From assembly GCA_004213515.1 (NCBI GenBank), contig SHAK01000003.1:55123-119122 (forward strand): DNA of 64,000 bases, read 5' to 3'. The position numbers were made by a program, and so were the translations under genes. Below the pieces are notes generated by a model that did not search any database, was not told the DNA's origin, and was given only the letters and a program-made list of their open reading frames with translations. The first letter of the stretch is position 1, and every line of letters starts with the position of its first letter. Positions 62,276-64,000 of the stretch are shown one piece after another. The stretch comes from Limisphaerales bacterium. GTDB taxonomy: Bacteria > Verrucomicrobiota > Verrucomicrobiia > Limisphaerales > UBA1096.

Positions 62276-63199
62276 TTATTTAAAAAAAGATTTTGCATTC
62301 TCAATATCACAAGAAATCTGTTTTTTTAATTCTTCGATAGATTCAAATTTAATTTCATTTCGTAGTTTGTCAATAAGCTCAATATCAATTACTTGATCAT
62401 AAATATTTTCATTAAATTTAAGTATATGAGCTTCGACCTGTATCGAAGGGTTTGGCTTTATTATAGTGGGGCGAACACCAATGTTAAGTAAGGATTTGTG
62501 AGTTTTGCCGTTAAATTTTGTATATGATGCATAAACTCCATTCGGAGGTAAAATTAAGTTTTTTGTGTCGATATTGGCGGTAGGAAAGCCAATTTCACGG
62601 CCTTTACCATCGCCCTTTACAACTGGACCTTCAATTGAGAATTTGCGACCCAACATTTGTTTGGCATCATCAATTTTCCCATTAATCAAGGCTGATCGAA
62701 TTCTAGTGCTGCTTACTATTTGACCATTAAGTTTTACAGGTTGTAATCCATAAGTAAGAAAATTAAGTTCTTGGCTAAGTTTTTGAAGTAACTGGAAATT
62801 ACCATCTCTGTTGTGACCAAACATAAAATCATTACCTACGGAAATGCTATGAATTGATCCAAATCCTTGTGCAAGTTCTTGAATGAATGATTTGCCCGTT
62901 TTACGGCTGAAGGCTTCATTGAACTTAATGATTAGTATTGCATCGACGCCTAACAATTCAATGCTTCGATTTCGTTGTGCCTGCGTTTGTATTAAAGATG
63001 GAGCATTTTTTGGGGAAATAATGTTCGCAGGATGTTGATCAAAAGTAACTGCGACTGAAATTGCATTACTCTGTGAAGCGGCATTGATAGCATTCTGTAG
63101 AACTTTCTGATGTCCAAGGTGAACACCGTCAAACATACCAATTGCTAAGCAAACTTTTTGATTATTATTTAGATCGTTAGCTTGGCTAAGTTGTTTCAT
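62276..63199 (-). CDS. ribF: bifunctional riboflavin kinase/FAD synthetase
   Basis: A 307-residue enzyme that makes FMN and FAD. The FAD synthetase (nucleotidyl transferase) half has IGMFDGVHLGHQKVL (20-34) and SVGNDFMFGHNRDG. The riboflavin kinase half has GREIGFPTANI and LNIGVRPTI. The ATG overlaps the truB stop (ATGA), so translation is coupled. This order, truB then ribF, is common in bacteria. Confidence 0.94.
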   Translation of the reverse strand: MKQLSQANDLNNNQKVCLAIGMFDGVHLGHQKVLQNAINAASQSNAISVAVTFDQHPANIISPKNAPSLIQTQAQRNRSIELLGVDAILIIKFNEAFSRKTGKSFIQELAQGFGSIHSISVGNDFMFGHNRDGNFQLLQKLSQELNFLTYGLQPVKLNGQIVSSTRIRSALINGKIDDAKQMLGRKFSIEGPVVKGDGKGREIGFPTANIDTKNLILPPNGVYASYTKFNGKTHKSLLNIGVRPTIIKPNPSIQVEAHILKFNENIYDQVIDIELIDKLRNEIKFESIEELKKQISCDIENAKSFFK

Positions 63200-63909
63200 T
63201 TAATGAATGCAGAAAGTTTTAACATTGGAATAATGCGCTTATTTAAATCTAAGGCAGAAAGAGTGGTCAGCTCCTCTAAAGAAGTAGCATTACTTACTTT
63301 GAATGTTCCTGAAATAGTTCGTCTAAGTCCGGAGAGATGTCCTCCACAGCCAATTTTTTGGCCAAAGTCATGTGCTAAAGTCCGAATGTATGTCCCCTTT
63401 GTACAGGCTACTTTGAACCATGCTACAGGTGTTTCATATTCAGAGATAAGAAATTTGTAGAGGTGTATAAATCTTTCTTTTCGATCAATGGTTTGGCCTT
63501 TTCGAGCAAGTTTGTACAATGGAGTTCCATTAATTTTGATAGCACTAACCATCGGTGGGATTTGCATTTGATCTCCTAGAAACTTATTAGCCTCTTTTTG
63601 TAGTGTTTCAATAGAAAGGTCTGGAACTGGTTGAGTTGACTCAACTTGACCTTCTGCATCGAATGTGTTGGTCGTTTCGCCGAGTTTCATTGATCCTACA
63701 TAAACCTTGTCATCAGACATTAGTTTTTCAGACAGCTTTGTGGCTTTACCAAGAACTATTATTAATAAGCCTGTTGCGGCCGGATCTAGTGTGCCGCAGT
63801 GGCCTACTTTCTTTATGCGATAACTATTGCGAATAATATCTACAATATCATGGGATGTTGGTCCCGCTGGCTTGTCAATAAGAAGAATACCATCATAGGT
63901 TAAGCTCAT
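63196..63909 (-). CDS. truB: tRNA pseudouridine(55) synthase
   Basis: A 237-residue enzyme that makes pseudouridine 55 in the T-loop of tRNA. The N-terminus LLIDKPAGPTSHD and the catalytic Asp D42 in HCGTLDPAATG are diagnostic; KGTYIRTLAHDFG is the C-terminal conserved box. It is short, lacking the PUA-like tail of E. coli TruB. The ATG overlaps the preceding gene's stop (ATGA) and the stop overlaps ribF (ATGA). Confidence 0.95.
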   Translation of the reverse strand: MSLTYDGILLIDKPAGPTSHDIVDIIRNSYRIKKVGHCGTLDPAATGLLIIVLGKATKLSEKLMSDDKVYVGSMKLGETTNTFDAEGQVESTQPVPDLSIETLQKEANKFLGDQMQIPPMVSAIKINGTPLYKLARKGQTIDRKERFIHLYKFLISEYETPVAWFKVACTKGTYIRTLAHDFGQKIGCGGHLSGLRRTISGTFKVSNATSLEELTTLSALDLNKRIIPMLKLSAFIK

Positions 63910-64000
63910 GATTTTCCTGATTGAAGTTCATTACGTATCGCTTTAATTACTCGGTTTTGGATGTTTTTTGGTTTGCCTGTAATTCTTGCTCCAGCTGCCG
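63906..64000 (-). CDS. 3' end of a DHH-family phosphoesterase (NrnA-like), cut by window
   Basis: The last 31 residues of a gene that enters from the right edge: AAGARITGKPKNIQ and a short helical tail ending SGKS. AAGARI.G is the C-terminal DHHA1 pattern (GGGHxxAAGA) of NrnA-type DHH phosphoesterases, which degrade nanoRNA and pAp. The order nrnA-truB-ribF is common, which supports the call. The stop overlaps the truB start as ATGA. Confidence 0.68.
   Translation of the reverse strand, partial: AAGARITGKPKNIQNRVIKAIRNELQSGKS

Overview
The window looks like a piece of chromosome from a free-living, probably marine, member of the PVC superphylum, most likely a Verrucomicrobiota lineage. I base this on the gene content. 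There is a PQQ sugar dehydrogenase with fused c-type haems, a DUF1501 protein with a Tat-like signal, and two exported sulfatases. There are also three PQQ-type beta-propellers, a CRTAC1/ASPIC protein, a ThuA protein, a very large SGNH-propeller-cupredoxin fusion, a DUF4038 glycosidase and a Verrucomicrobia-style pseudopilin. The DNA is AT-rich by eye and gene-dense. No gap between genes reaches 300 bases. I see no tRNA, rRNA, CRISPR array, insertion sequence or phage genes. Most start codons lack a Shine-Dalgarno sequence, and only one convincing intrinsic terminator was found.

Layout. 1-6025: end of a PQQ dehydrogenase-cytochrome c, an SDR, citrate synthase, and a QueD plus LuxC-family acyl-CoA reductase pair. 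6304-15409: a lipoprotein with YwqK/MORN-like repeats, a SAM methyltransferase-fold protein, a DUF4038 glycosidase, tilS, thiH, a hidden 59-residue membrane protein, an M3 peptidase and an exported alpha/beta hydrolase. 15469-19717: HemQ, a Rieske protein, a cytochrome b fused to a di-haem cytochrome c, and a DNA glycosylase. 19782-27843: an MFS transporter, der, then DUF58, a BatA-like VWA protein, a binding lipoprotein and an ABC permease without an ATPase. 27866-41391: an exported-protein region with PQQ propellers, psd, fxsA, xylB, two sulfatases, a pseudopilin and a DUF1501 protein. 41454-46107: a NhaD-type antiporter with a universal stress protein, a PIG-L deacetylase, a glycine-zipper lipoprotein and a one-domain voltage-gated channel. 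46217-53505: ThuA, the SGNH-propeller-cupredoxin giant, an LptF/G permease and a CRTAC1 protein preceded by a leader peptide. 53510-56449: hemC, hemA and a HemX/CcsA-like protein. 56597-61257: an SDR-GH88-old yellow enzyme-EgtD-like operon. 61264-64000: moxR, ribF, truB and the end of an nrnA-like gene.

How the genes fit together. Much of the window serves uptake and breakdown of sulfated and uronate-containing polysaccharides: two sulfatases, GH88, the DUF4038 glycosidase, the esterase-like hydrolase and xylulokinase. It also encodes periplasmic electron transfer through PQQ, c-haem and copper proteins, supported by haem synthesis genes (hemA, hemC, hemQ) and the bc-type complex.

The observations I find most worth following are these: a bacterial voltage-gated channel whose selectivity filter reads TLEDWTD, close to the engineered calcium channel CavAb; a Tyr-rich 21-residue leader peptide with a strong ribosome binding site, coupled by ATGA to the CRTAC1 gene; a terminator abutting the start codon of the PIG-L gene; the GH88/OYE/EgtD-like operon; and the VWA-ABC hybrid operon without an ATPase. 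All calls rest on reading the sequence and recalled family knowledge; no database search was possible.
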